From the NCBI GenBank assembly GCA_039090855.1, contig CM077006.1, forward strand, positions 45,827,336 to 45,891,335: a stretch of 64,000 nt of DNA, read 5' to 3'. This document shows, one piece after another, positions 34,621 through 45,529 of the stretch (positions are counted from its first letter, which is position 1; each line of letters begins with the position of its first letter). The translations under genes were made by a program, and so were the position numbers. This stretch comes from Macrothele yani. Lineage: Eukaryota; Arthropoda; Arachnida; Araneae; Macrothelidae. The notes beneath the pieces are model-generated. The model was not told the DNA's origin. It saw only the letters and a program-made list of their open reading frames with translations, and did no database searches.

Positions 34621-35499
34621 GTAATAAAATGTCTCCTTCTTCGAACTAGCAAGCGGTAACACTGCAAAAGTCAATCCCTATAGGAACTAGGGATGGAAAA
34701 AATAGTCTATGCGTTCTCATACGGACACCATCCGTTCCCCACTCCACTCCACACAACACCATACACGCATTTGCTCGGGGTAGAATCTTTTTGTTGTCCT
34801 AATACCTGCGGACGGTAAAAACACTGAGTGCCTCTCCTCGCCTCTGTGATTATGCCATGGGCTATGTCATGGAAAAAAGTAAATCCAGAAAAACAATTAA
34901 ACAGACCAGGAAATCGGGAAACACGTTTTCTTTAACATTACGATAAAAAAATGGGTCGATTTGGCCCGTCCGTAAGTGTCTAGGAAAATACCCAGCCCGT
35001 TGTTTTATTCTCGAAACTAAAAGCACCCGACCCGACCCGTGCAGTCCCTTCTGCGACAGAGTCTGAAAGGTCATGGAGGTCAGGCACATTCATATATTTG
35101 TACGGACAATTCTTTTTCTGCAACTGAAGGATCCACATCTCACAAATGGTTACTGTATTCCTTAGTTAGCTGTACGGAATACTGTATGCGGCTAACTAAA
35201 TGCTTTAAGAAAGACAATGCTGAATCGCACAACTTTCTTTTTCAGTTACAATTTTATTAATTTTATTCAGACGTTTTGCATTTCTACTTTTTACGCTCCT
35301 TGTATGATCAGTCTAGGAGAGCAACCGCCCTTCCTGCCTCCTTCCCGGTAGCTATGGCCCTGCTACTAGCACTCAACTAACCTGTCTGGTTCCAATAAAT
35401 TCATATATGAAGCAATACTCATTCCCTGCTTCAAAAACTAGATCCACCATATTTGAGACATAAGTAAGCTGTTCAATAAAGAATGATAAATAATAAAAA

Positions 35500-36665
35500 A
35501 AAACATACCTTTATTAATCATTCAGGTTTCGATGGTCTTCTTCAAAATATTCCCCATGTGATACATTGCACGTAATTCAACGCTTCTGTCACTTTCCAAA
35601 AAACAAATAGAAGCCATTTCTTGATATGCGTTTGAGGACCGCCTCCGATGCCTTAACAGCATCATTTGACGGACGAAGCCTTTTGACTCCTCAAGTTGCC
35701 CCTTTAAGTTCGGAAATAAAAAAGAATCCTAGTGGGGGGGGGACAAGTTCAGGGTTGTAGGGTGTATGAGAGCCACATCAATTGTAGCAAAATAATCGAC
35801 GGCGATACAAGAAACGTGAGGGGGGGGTCGGTATTGCATTATGTTGATGCAACATCCATCAATTTGCATGTAAGTGCAGTCTTTCTTGACGAATCTGATT
35901 CCGCACAGTCCGTAATACAACTTTATACGTAGTAGGTCCTCGTATCAGCGGCATTATTTGGCACAGCATGCTGGTAAATAATTCCTTGCACGTCGAAGAA
36001 GACGAAGAAAGTGGTCACAATAACTTTAGAAGCAGGTGGCACGACTTTCGCTTTTTTCGTGTCGGCTATGAAGGAGATTTCCAAACAGAACTTTCTCCCC
36101 CTCCCCTTACACCCTGACTCACATGGTGTATCTAGGTTTTATTTGCGGTAGACGACAAACTTCAATCCGAATATGCTTTTAGTCAAGTGTTAGTATTCTC
36201 GGAACCCAACGTGCATTCGTACGTGTTATATGCAGGTGGTCATGGAGAATCGTGTGCGTACTTCTTACTGATAATCTCAAAATCCTGTCTCATTCTGTTA
36301 CATTTCGCTCACAATTAGAGCTACAATGTTGACGTTTTCCGCGGTAACAGCACTTGTTGGGGCACTAGAACCGTCTTCCTTTTGGAATGATTCCGGGCCT
36401 TCTTTAAACACCTGAAACCACCTGCGAGTACGCTATAAAAAAATATTACTCCCCCATTACCATCTTGAAGCATTTCATAAGATTCCACTGACGTTTTCTT
36501 ACGTAGGAAGTAGAATTTCAAAGAGGAGTACTGCTTGAACTGTGACACCTCCATCGTAACGTAAGCAAATCTGAACTGATTTTCACCTGAGCGTCTGCCA
36601 AGGTCAAAGGACGCGCATAAGTTTACTGCGCATCTACTGCGTAACACAGCTAGCTTGAACCTCAC
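35500..36665 (-). pseudogene. mariner-like transposase pseudogene
   Basis: Minus-strand fragments follow the mariner order. N-terminal KKTSVESYEML and FYSVLAGGFRCLKKARN lie near 36340-36530. VTTFFVFFDVQGIIYQHAVP lies near 35950-36020. A weak YNPELVPPH (for YSPDLAPPH) and FLFPNLKGQLEESKGF lie near 35660-35760. Many stops and frameshifts make it dead. Confidence 0.65.
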
Positions 36666-36669
36666 TTTG

Positions 36670-37210
36670 TGCTCCTATAGTAAGGACGGATAAAATGGTA
36701 AAAGTTTGCTAATGAAAATTAGTGATATTGATTGAACAGCCCTCATGGTCTATTTCTTCCATTTATTTTTTGAATTTTATTTCTTCCCAATTGTTAGACA
36801 ACAGACCATGAAATTACCTCCCGATGACCATGCTTTAAATGGCGAAACTGAGCGTAACAACTCAAAATATTTCAGTAAAAACTTTTCGTCAGTAGCAGAA
36901 GGGACTAATTCATAAATGCACCTCTAATTGAACACTTTCGCTGTTCAGCCATTCACCTTTGAAACTACTAGAGCTTCTTGTTTCACATTTTGAAGATTCT
37001 CCTACCTTTTCTTTGATTCTAAGTGGTACACTAAACTTTCTTCGATTCCAAAGCCGTTTCTGCAAACCAGACTTCTCTCCCGCAAGACGGATCTTCCTAG
37101 ATTCGTAGAGAGAACTGTGTAACTCTGATTTCAAACTTCCTGCTGCTTAAACGAAGAAATTATTTTCTTTCGGTTAAACGATGACTTTTAGCCCTTCCCT
37201 GAACACTGAA
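36670..37210. other. no recognisable gene
   Basis: Non-coding sequence. A possible hAT-type start CAGGGGCGGACCCAAAAG lies at about 37211, just beyond it. Confidence 0.35.
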
Positions 37211-37303
37211 CAGGGGCGGACCCAAAAGCTAACCTTGGAAGGGGTGCGGATACTCTGGTCTAAAAAGAAGACCGATAGAAAGACTTTGTGTGGACGGGTA
37301 TCT

Positions 37304-37310
<7 letters not shown>

Positions 37311-37355
<45 letters not shown>

Positions 37356-37356
37356 T
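37311..37356. repeat. (CT)n(CA)n microsatellite
   Basis: Uninterrupted CT dinucleotides pass directly into CA dinucleotides. A second CT run lies at about 37912-37937. Confidence 0.95.
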
Positions 37357-37911
37357 GTATTCACACGCACATTCACACTGGCAGAAAACTCCCTCCCTGG
37401 TATTGCACGGCTATTTAAAATTTAAAGTATAAAAAAAGTTGCGTAAAATTTTTAAATTACAAAGTGGGAAAAACAACTGAGAAATCAGCACTATGTTCCT
37501 GGCGTTGAATTGCCTGTCTTACGAGGAAACGAGCTCAGATCTTTTTAACTATCAAGTCAGGATAGAATCTTTCAAAATAAATTGAGCCCTTCTATTCGAG
37601 AGGCTTTATTTAATATAATTTCCAGCTTGGATCATTCCTGAATAATATGACCGGTAATTCCACTTCAAAATATTCGTTTATTCTCTCGCAATACATATCC
37701 ACTTTCTTTGAAAGTAACTTCTATTTACTTCACTTCATGCAGTCATTCCTTCCAATTTAACTGTCACTTACGTTTTTCTCTCGGACGTTTTGTGGAAATA
37801 TTACGTTAAACAAAGCACACCCATTGCTTTCCATGATCAGTCAAAATCTCTATTCCCTTCTGCTCTCAGCTTCCTCTGTTCCTGAAACTCTAGTTTTATT
37901 TTCTTTCTGTC

Positions 37912-37942
<31 letters not shown>

Positions 37943-38269
37943 AAGCTAGAATCCATCCATCCGTCTATCTCATCCGCCCATGGCGGGTTAAGTTCCTCAA
38001 AAACGACAAAGAGCGCCCATAAAGGGGGGGGGCAGTAGGGATCGAGCTCCCCCTAGCTGTTGGTATAGCCAAATGTTTGGTCAATTTAACAATTTAATAC
38101 ACTATAATAGACGAAACCTTTTTTTTAAGAATTTCTAAAAATAATACGATATTAATGATTGGTTGTATTAATTATTTTTGTTGTATTTTAGTATCTTGTA
38201 CATTTACTAAAATGTTTGACAGCTTTGGAGGAGGTAAGGATTTTTCTTAGCCCCCCCCTAAAAGTAATC

Positions 38270-38905
38270 ATATGGGCGCCACGGAAGACGACTATACGCC
38301 CTTGAGGATTACTGGCATATTAATGCAGCTGGCTTGCCATTCCTCCGCTGTATACGGGTAAAGGACAAAGTGCGACCGAGGCCGACTTCACAGGGAACTA
38401 TCTCTGTCTCTATCTCGTCTACTCAACCATGGGGTGGTTGAGTTCCGCAAAGACGACTGTGCGCCCTTGAGGATTACTGGAAAATTAATGCAACCGGCTA
38501 GCCATTCCTCTGCTGCATATGGGTAAGGGACAAAGTGCGTCCGGGGCTGACTTCACAGGGAACCATCTCTGTCTCTATCTCGTCAGCCCGTGGCGGGTTG
38601 AGTCCGGCAAAGACGACAATGCGCCATCGAAGATTACTGGCAAATTAATGCAGCCGGCTTGCCATTCCTCTGCTGCATACGGGTAAGGGACAAAGTGCGT
38701 CCGGGGCCGACTTCACAGGGAACCATCTCTTTTTCTATCTCGTCCGCCCATGGTGGGTTGTTCCGCAAAGACGACTCTGCGCCCTCGAAGATTACTGGCA
38801 TATTAATGCAGCCGGCTTGCCATTCTGCTGCTGCATACGGATAAGGGACAAGGTGCGTCCGGGGTCGACTTCACAGGGAACCATCTACGCATTCCCGACC
38901 CCAAA
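38270..38905. repeat. four tandem units of about 160 bp
   Basis: The motif ATTACTGG recurs with steps of 163, 162 and 158 bp (38311, 38474, 38636, 38794). Each unit has AAGACGAC, GCCATTC, TACGG(G/A)TAA, GGACAA, CTTCACAGGGAACCATCT and a CCCATGGTGGGTTG-like part. Confidence 0.9.
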
Positions 38906-39539
38906 CACAGGGAGTCTGCGGAAAACCTCGGAAAAGAAGCTAGAATAGAACATTTAATATTCTAACTCACAGCAAATTTTAATTATTTTAAAAGTTTTAC
39001 GAAAATATGCACTTATTATAATTTTACAAAAATAAATACATTAATGATTACGATCTTCGCCATTTAAAAGGGAAAAGCCTGTTTTTTGTTGGGGGGTGGG
39101 GCGATCGCCCACCCTGGATTCACTAGTGTCCCTGAGCAGGTGGGTCAAAGTGATCAGAGGATCAGTACTCCATTTAGATAATAAACCTTAAAACGGGAAA
39201 CGGGCAGGAGATATTTTGTAAGATACTGCATTTAATTATTCATACATATTACATATACATATATCACTAAGCTGTTCTCCAAGATTCAGAGGTTAGCTCC
39301 ACAAAGAAATACAAACCACTAGATAATTTTTAACTGATTATTTACTTACTGTTGCCGCATCAAACTTCTCCATTTGCAGCGATCTTGACCTACAACTCGA
39401 GCTTCACTAACATCCATCACTCGACGTACTCAAGACCTTCTACACTTCATACGCATAATCTTTTTCTCATGCATACACTCCTGAATCGGACCCCCCCCAT
39501 GACCTCCTTGGCCTTTCTCTGCCTTTCCTTCCTGCCACT

Positions 39540-39577
39540 GGCACGTCACATCTCTGCAGTCAGAGATGTGACGTGCC
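39540..39577. repeat. 17-bp perfect inverted repeat at a SINE start
   Basis: GGCACGTCACATCTCTG, loop CAGT, CAGAGATGTGACGTGCC. The right arm is the normal start of SINE family 2, so its 5' tip has been copied in inverted form. Confidence 0.95.
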
Positions 39578-39740
39578 TGCCTGCCCCGCAGGACGCACAC
39601 GAGATAAAGGCAGATAGCAGCGAAAACATACGTCTGCGTAGCTCAGTTGGTATAGCGACTTATTCCGGAATAAGGGGACTCGAGTTCGATGCCCGGCGTG
39701 GACAAAAATGACGGAGAAATTTACTTCGTTATAAGGTCCA
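39561..39740 (+). mobile_element. SINE family 2, tRNA module type b
   Basis: The leader TGCCCCGCAGGACGCACACG, then AGATAAAGGCAGATAGCAGC, is followed by a tRNA-like module (GTCTGCGTAGCTCAGTTGGT, B box GAGTTCGATGCCC). The tail is AAAAATGACGGAGAAATTTA. Confidence 0.85.
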
Positions 39741-39774
39741 TTCGTTATTTTCGTTCAGAAGATTTTACGAACTG

Positions 39775-40305
39775 AATCGTACAAACCCTGTGAAATGGAG
39801 GAAAGAGAAATACGGGTGTTGATAAAATACCTGTCTTCGAGAGACATGTTCGCAGATGAGGTTCATGATGATATTTTGCAGACATTGAGGGACAATGCTA
39901 CTGCACATTCCGTAGTTGTCAAGTGGTAGGGAACTTCATTTTATCAAGGAACCTTGAGATGATGCAATTGTTCTGGATGACTCTTTACGTCCACCTTTGA
40001 GGAAAACATCAGTTTTGTGCACCTTCTAATGATACAAGACGGAAGAACCACTTTTCGGTATATGACGAGTCTATGGGCATTTCAATCTGCAGTGTCGATT
40101 GAGTCTTGATGAATTATTTTAAGATGAAAGTAGTCAGTGTGTGATGGGCCCCATGAATATTGGCACATGAGCAACAGGCAGGCTGCAAATGAATGTGTAT
40201 CGCCGAATTGAACACACTCCGCAAGGATCCAATAAATATTTCGTTTCCGACTTTTATGATGGAAGAAACTTGTGTTCATCATTGACCTAGACGTTGATAA
40301 ACACG
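39775..40305 (+). pseudogene. mariner transposase N-terminal half (truncated)
   Basis: Frames give ENISFVHLL and TTFRYMTSLW (about 40005-40080), then GSVESILMNYFKMK, SVCDGP and IFRFRLL fragments. It reaches MEETCVHH (about 40257-40280), equivalent to the first catalytic MDETWVHH block. Homology then stops where a Tc1 begins, so that insertion or a deletion removed the rest. Confidence 0.65.
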
Positions 40306-40309
40306 GTGA

Positions 40310-41489
40310 AAGGTAATCATTTGACACACGTTCAAAAAGGAACGATCACCGGCTACCGCGCTAAGGTTCGAAGCTTCTCAGAAATAGCCGACTTCGTGGG
40401 CTGTTCGCGAGGTGCTGTAGTTAGGGTGTACCAAGAATGAACCGCTGACACACAGAGTACCTCTCGATGTCATAACTGTAGAGCCCCAAAGCCCCTCGAC
40501 CCCAGAGGAGAACGTCACCTCCGTCTCCGTCTACTGGTAAAGAGTAATCGACGCGCAACAGTGCAGCAATTGACCACGCAAGTCAAGGCTGGGGCACCAA
40601 TGTACGTGTTCCCGATAACAGTAGAGCAAACCCTATTACGCATGGGTTTCCGGAGTCGACGCTGCGTCAAGGCGCCCGTGTTAACCGAGGTCCACCGGCA
40701 ACGACGCCTGCAGTTTGCATGGGGCTACCGTCACTGGGCAGTGGAAGAGCGATAAAACGTTGCCTTCTCCGACGAATCGAAGTTTCTACTTCGGAGAAGT
40801 GACTGCCGGTGGCGGATACGACTTCAGACACACGAGAACCAACATTCGAACACGTTTGTTGATCAAGTAGAGGCCGACGGTGGCAGTGTGCATGTCTGGG
40901 GGGATGCTTTTCTGGTATGATCTGGGACCGCTGGTACCACTGGACGGGTCCCTGAACGCCAATGGCTACCTGTCCATCCTCGCTGACCAAATACATCCCT
41001 TCATGTTGGGCGTTTACCCTCGTGGTGATAGTGTCTACCAACAGAACAATGCGCCGTGTCACGTCGCTAAGGGAATGCGCGAATGGTTCCAGGAGCACGA
41101 CAGCGATGTCTCCGTTCTTCCTTGGCCGGCGAAATCGCCTGACCTCAATTCCATAGAGCATTTGTCGGACTATTTGGATCGATAGGTTCGACGTACCAAC
41201 CCACAACTACGTCATAATCGTGACCTCCGTCCTCTGTTGCTGTCCGAATGATCACGTGTGCCTTGGGCAACCTTCCAGGGCCTCATTGCGTCCATGCCAC
41301 TCCATCTGCCCGAAGGACGCACACGACATAAAGGCAGATAGGAATCAGAATCAACGTCCGCGTAGCTCAATTGGTAGAGCGACTTATTCCGGAATGAGGG
41401 GATCCGGGTTCTAATCCCGGCGTAGACCAAAAATGACGGAGAAATTTACTTCGTTATAGGTGGTCATGTTATTCTGATACGACTGTGTG
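40310..41489 (+). mobile_element. Tc1 element (dead), GTGGTCAT-TIR family copy 1
   Basis: Transposase remnants in order: the HTH region (40340-40470); RQRRLQFAWGYRHWAVEER then a stop (about 40690-40755); SDESKF-like block (about 40770); MLFWYDLGPLVPLDGSLNAN (about 40905); YQQNNAPCHVAKGMREWFQE (about 41036), with Asn at the second catalytic position; SPDLNSIEHL (about 41140). The right terminus GGTGGTCATGTTATTCTGAT (41459-41478) is present; the left TIR was not found. A family-2 SINE sits before the right end. Confidence 0.8.
41295..41460 (+). mobile_element. SINE family 2, tRNA module type b
   Basis: It carries the leader CCGAAGGACGCACACGACAT, the tRNA-like GTCCGCGTAGCTCAATTGGT and B box GGGTTCTAATCCC. 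The tail is AAAAATGACGGAGAAATTTA. It is inserted in the 3' part of the Tc1 copy. Confidence 0.85.
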
Positions 41490-42167
41490 TATCTCCTCCG
41501 TTTTCCAAGAAGTTCCGTTCTGCTCTGTCAGTCCACAAAATGGTGGCATCAATTGTTTCGAATGCAGAAAAAATAGACGCGGAAAAGGTTTTTTCTCCTC
41601 CAAGATTATAAATGCACCAGGTCGCACCTCCCATATAAAGAAGATCGCCATTCAGATGGCAGGATTTGAGTTCAACTCCCACCCTATTCTCTAGAGTTTG
41701 GCCCTAGTGATTTTTATTTGTTCTCCAGGCGGAAGGAAAACATCTATGGGAAGTGATTTGCTTACGAGTGTGCGGTAGTCGCAGGTGAGGGTTGGTGGCT
41801 AGAAGTCAAAGTTGAAGTTCTTTTCTCGTTGGGATCAAGGCAATAAAACATCTGTGGGATAAGTGCGTTGAAATGACCAGAGACTACGGTCGAAAAATTT
41901 AAAAGGAATAATAAGGGTACAGCTTTCTTGCATGTCTCAATATACGTACTTTAGCTTTTTCTAACGACTCTTATAACAAAACATACTGAAATTTAATTCT
42001 ACCAGAAAAGTTTCGGATTATGAAGGTTAGTGCTGCTTCTTGTATGTCGGATATGATGACAGATTTTGCGGAAACATAATTGCTTGGAAAAGATAGTGGC
42101 TACCCAGACCCGGGATCTGTGAGGATTTTTGAAAAGCAGCATGCCTGGAAACAATCCCAGCAATATA
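41490..42167. other. no recognisable gene
   Basis: Spacer between two convergent Tc1 copies of the same family. No coding frame with family resemblance. Confidence 0.4.
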
Positions 42168-43387
42168 CGCAGTCATATCAGAATAATACGGCCACCTACC
42201 TAATGATAGGAATAACCACCTTCGGCCCGGATGACAGCGGCGAAACGGCGTGGCATTGACGCAATGAGGCCCTGGAAGGTTGCCCGAGGCACACGTGCCC
42301 ATTCGGACTGCAGCAGGGCACGTAAGTCTCGGAGATGACGTGGTTGTGAGTCGGCACCTCAAACCTGTGGATCCAAATAGTCCCACAAGTGCTCTATATG
42401 ATTGAGGTCGGGCGATTTCGCCGGCCAAGGAAGAACAGAGACATCGCTGTCGTGTTTCTGGTACCAATACGCAGCCCGTTAGCGACGTGGCACGGCGCAT
42501 TGTGCTGTTGGTAGACACCATCACCACTAGTATATACGTCCAACATGAAAGGATGCATGTGGCGAGCGAGGATCGAGAGGTAGTCATTGGCGTTCGGGGA
42601 CCCGTTCAGTGGTACCAGCGGTCCCAGATTATACCAGAAAAGTATCCCCCAGACATGCACACTGCCACCGCTGGCCTCTACTTGATCTACAAGCGTTTTT
42701 GGGTGTTGGTTCTCGTGTGTCTGACGCCGTGTCCGCCACCGGCCGTCACTTCTGTGGAGTAGGAACTTCGATTCGTCGGAGAAGGCAACCTTTTACTACT
42801 CTTGTACTGTCCAGTGACGGTAGTCCCATTCAAACTGCAGGCGTCGTTGCCGATGGACCTCGGTTAGCACGGGCGCCTTGATGCAGCGTTGACTCCGGAG
42901 ACCCATGCGTAACAGGGTTTGCTCTAGCGTTTTCAGGGGCACGTATACATGAGTGCCCCAGTGTTCATTTGCGTGGTCAATCGCTAGACTGTTGCGCGTC
43001 GATTTCTCTTTACCAGTAGATGGATGTGACGTTCTCCTCTGGGATCGATGGATTTTGGGGCTCCACAGTTATGACGTCAGGAGGTATCCGGTGTGCCAGA
43101 GGTCCATTCTTGGAACACTCCTACTACAGCACCTCGCAAACAGCCCTCGAAGTCTGCTGTTTCTGAGATGCTTTCACCCTCGGCGCTGTAGCCGATGATC
43201 ATTCCCTTCTGAAAGTCTGTCAAATCACTACCTCTGCCCATTTTGTTCACGTTAAGCACTATGGCTCGTCTGTCCTGCACGGCCCCTTATATCTCCGTGT
43301 GGTCGACCTTGTCACGTGCACTCTGTGACGCGCCTGGGCGGGTACACTGTGATTCCGGGGTGGTCATATTATTCTGATACGACCGTG
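42168..43387 (-). mobile_element. Tc1 element (dead), GTGGTCAT-TIR family copy 2
   Basis: A 1,220-bp element between TA dinucleotides. TIRs share TATCAGAATAATA(T/C)G(A/G)CCACC. Minus-strand pieces: N-terminal MGRGSDLTDFQKGMIIGY (near 43240), ILFWYNLGPLVPLNGSPNAN (near 42640) and YQQHNAPCHVANG (near 42510), where His replaces the second catalytic Asp. Frameshifted remains of RPTSII/SPDLN follow. It points tail-to-tail with copy 1. Confidence 0.85.
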
Positions 43388-43414
43388 TATAGCAGCTGTA
43401 CTTTAAAATATAGT

Positions 43415-43459
43415 ACACATTTTAAAGTACAGTGTAAAATACTGTACTTTAAAATGTGT
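43415..43459. repeat. 19-bp perfect hairpin
   Basis: ACACATTTTAAAGTACAGT (43415-43433), loop of 7, then the exact inverse (43441-43459). Another partial copy, TGTACTTTAAAATA, starts at about 43398. Its function is unknown. Confidence 0.95.
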
Positions 43460-43584
43460 CAATCAAATTTATGGCTTACATTAAGAATTTATGAAGACGG
43501 TTTCATAAAATTTTATGCACAATCACTTTGCATCAGAGAAAGAGCACTCGCAAGTAATTTGAAAATGCACGTTGAAACTGGATA

Positions 43585-45303
43585 CACAACCTGCCAGTGA
43601 ATTAGAAACTTTTATGCAGTTGTACGTAAACGTCACTTACGCGGCGTATATGCAAAATGTGTGGTCACATGCGTCACCACGTGATCTAAGTAACTTTTTA
43701 AGACTGCTTCTCGTCGGTAGTGCTGATCACAATGGGAAAAAACAAATATCGATAAAGGGCTTATTGTGGATGCCCGTCTAGTTCGAGCGACGATTTTTAA
43801 AACAGACTGGTTTCTCGAAATGTGAGATGTCTCTGACTTTAATTAGGGAGAAAATAACCCACATTGCTTGCCTATATGAAGCGCAACTGTGGAGCGAATA
43901 CAATCTGTTAGGAACTAAGTCGGCGGCCTGGTGAGGTTTATACGGAGAAACAGAACTTCCTGTGCGCAGCAATTGACCAAAGTATTCAGCAAACGCTGTT
44001 CCTGACCCTTATCTCAGCGAATATGAGCAGGAAATTGAAAAGGATCGGTAATGGCAAACGCATACCTATACAGAAACCACTGATTTCTGCGAGGAACCGG
44101 AACGTTCGTCTAGAGTGGTGTGAGGAACACCGTGATTGCTGAACACCGGAAGGCTGAAAAAAGTGGTTCGATAAGTCGCAGCACACCTTGTTCTGTACCG
44201 ATGGGAGGTAGAGAGTTTGACGGGAGCCCCATGAATCAATGGATCCAGCATGCCTTGTAAACACAACTCAAAGTTCTGGAGGCGGTGTCATAGTGTGGGG
44301 CACACTCTTTTGTTATGGAAAGGGTCCCTTGATATTGCTGGGAGGTTGGGTGTCCTTCCAACGATTATCTGAACATTGTTGAAGATCAAGCTCATCCTGC
44401 ATTGTTGACTTTTTATCCAGAAGGGGATATCTGTTTCATAGATGAAAATGCTACTCTCCATCGCGCAAGATGTGTTCCGCACTGGTTCAGCAAGCATGAG
44501 AGTGACTTTCACTATCTTCCCTGGCCACCACAAAGCCTAGATCTGAACCCCATTGAGAATGTATGGGGCATGTTAGTAAAATAGTCAGTGGGCTAACGCT
44601 GGTGTGTTGATAATAAATATCCGTGTGACCATGCGTTGGTAAGTGTTGAGAAAACTAGGAGCATATTCTATTAGTGTTGAACGGAATATCGAGGAGTAGA
44701 CAATCTTATGTTCTGCATTCTATACTTTTGATTACCTGATGTGCTACCGGGTATGTAAACAACGCCGTATGTAAAATGAAATTCGCGGCTACACGTTTAG
44801 TCATGCCTTATGTAACTATGGTATTTCTACAGAACACCGGGGCCCACTGCATGTTCTGCACCAAAGCCCCAACACTATAGTTACGTTACTGGCTGAAAGG
44901 TCAGGTGCCCACCAAGTATTATCTGAACACTGTTGCCGATCAAGACCATCTTGCAAGGTTGACTCTTTATCCCTCAAGTGACGGCTGTTTCATGGACGAC
45001 AATGCTACTCTCGTCAGATGTGTTCAGAAGGGGTTCAGTGAGCCCGACAGCGACTTCCACTATCTTCCCTGGCCACCATAAAGCTCGGATCTAAACCCCA
45101 TTGAGAAGGTGTGGGATGTGTTGGAAAAACAGATCCGGAAGCAAAGTCCTCTTCCGTCAAATCTGAGCCACTTAAAGGATTGTCTGGTGAACGCCTGGTA
45201 TGTTGTAGACGTAGATGCATTCCAACACCTTGTGGAATCTATGGTATGGTGTCGGTTCAACCTGGTATTGAGTAAACGTTTTTAATTCAGTGGCCGGTAT
45301 GTG
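43585..45303 (+). mobile_element. composite Tc1, CACTGAATT-TIR family copy 2
   Basis: TIR starts are CACAACCTGCCAGTGAATT and the inverse of CACATACCGGCCACTGAATT; TA flanks both. It resembles the copy at 16492 but is 0.5 kb longer. The catalytic 3' part occurs twice: at about 44370-44585 (FIDENATLHRARCV, SLDLNPIENVWGM) and 44925-45150 (SDGCFMDDNATL, SDLNPIEKVWD). They are separated by 340 bp of unrelated sequence. Stops occur in both. Two truncated copies may have recombined, or one was duplicated. Confidence 0.8.
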
Positions 45304-45329
45304 TATATAACAGTGAAAGCTTTATAACT

Positions 45330-45520
45330 TGTAGTAGTCGCCCACATAGCCGAATGGTGTTCGCCCTAAGCATTCGCCCGAGTTTGAGGCCCGGATGGGG
45401 TTCGGAGGCGCTAGTTCTTCCCCTTCGATGAAAGCAGTTGCCTTAAATCAGAGAAGGGCGACTTCCTATCACCCATACTGTTAGTCACGTGGTCATTAAA
45501 CCCCGAAATAAAAACAAGAA
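45330..45520 (+). repeat. old SINE relative
   Basis: A head-like CACATAGCCGAATGGTGTTC, then CTTAAATCAGAGAAGGGCGA, TATCACCCATACTG and GTGGTCATTAAACCCCG. These correspond to the family-1 body. Confidence 0.65.
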
Positions 45521-45529
45521 AGATGACGC

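Larger units (their letters stand above)
33207..35050. mobile_element. GC-tipped hAT-like element, copy C, expanded
   Basis: It starts TAGAGGTCTGCACGAACC and ends near CGTGCAGTCCCTT. It shares the interior of copies A and B but is enlarged in two ways: a tandem array at about 33250-33800, and an extra 540-bp block (about 34083-34620) absent from A and B. Confidence 0.75.
37211..39139. mobile_element. possible hAT element
   Basis: The left end CAGGGGCGGACCCAAAAGC and a right end reading inversely CAGGGACACTAGTGAATCCA resemble the CAGGG(G/A) hAT termini. No matching 8-bp duplication is visible and no transposase frame is present, so limits and class are tentative. It contains CT/CA microsatellites and a 160-bp tandem array. 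Confidence 0.35.

Noticed and set aside
40667..41206. 179-codon minus-strand frame
   Set aside because: It is opposite the Tc1 remnants that read with catalytic motifs on the plus strand.
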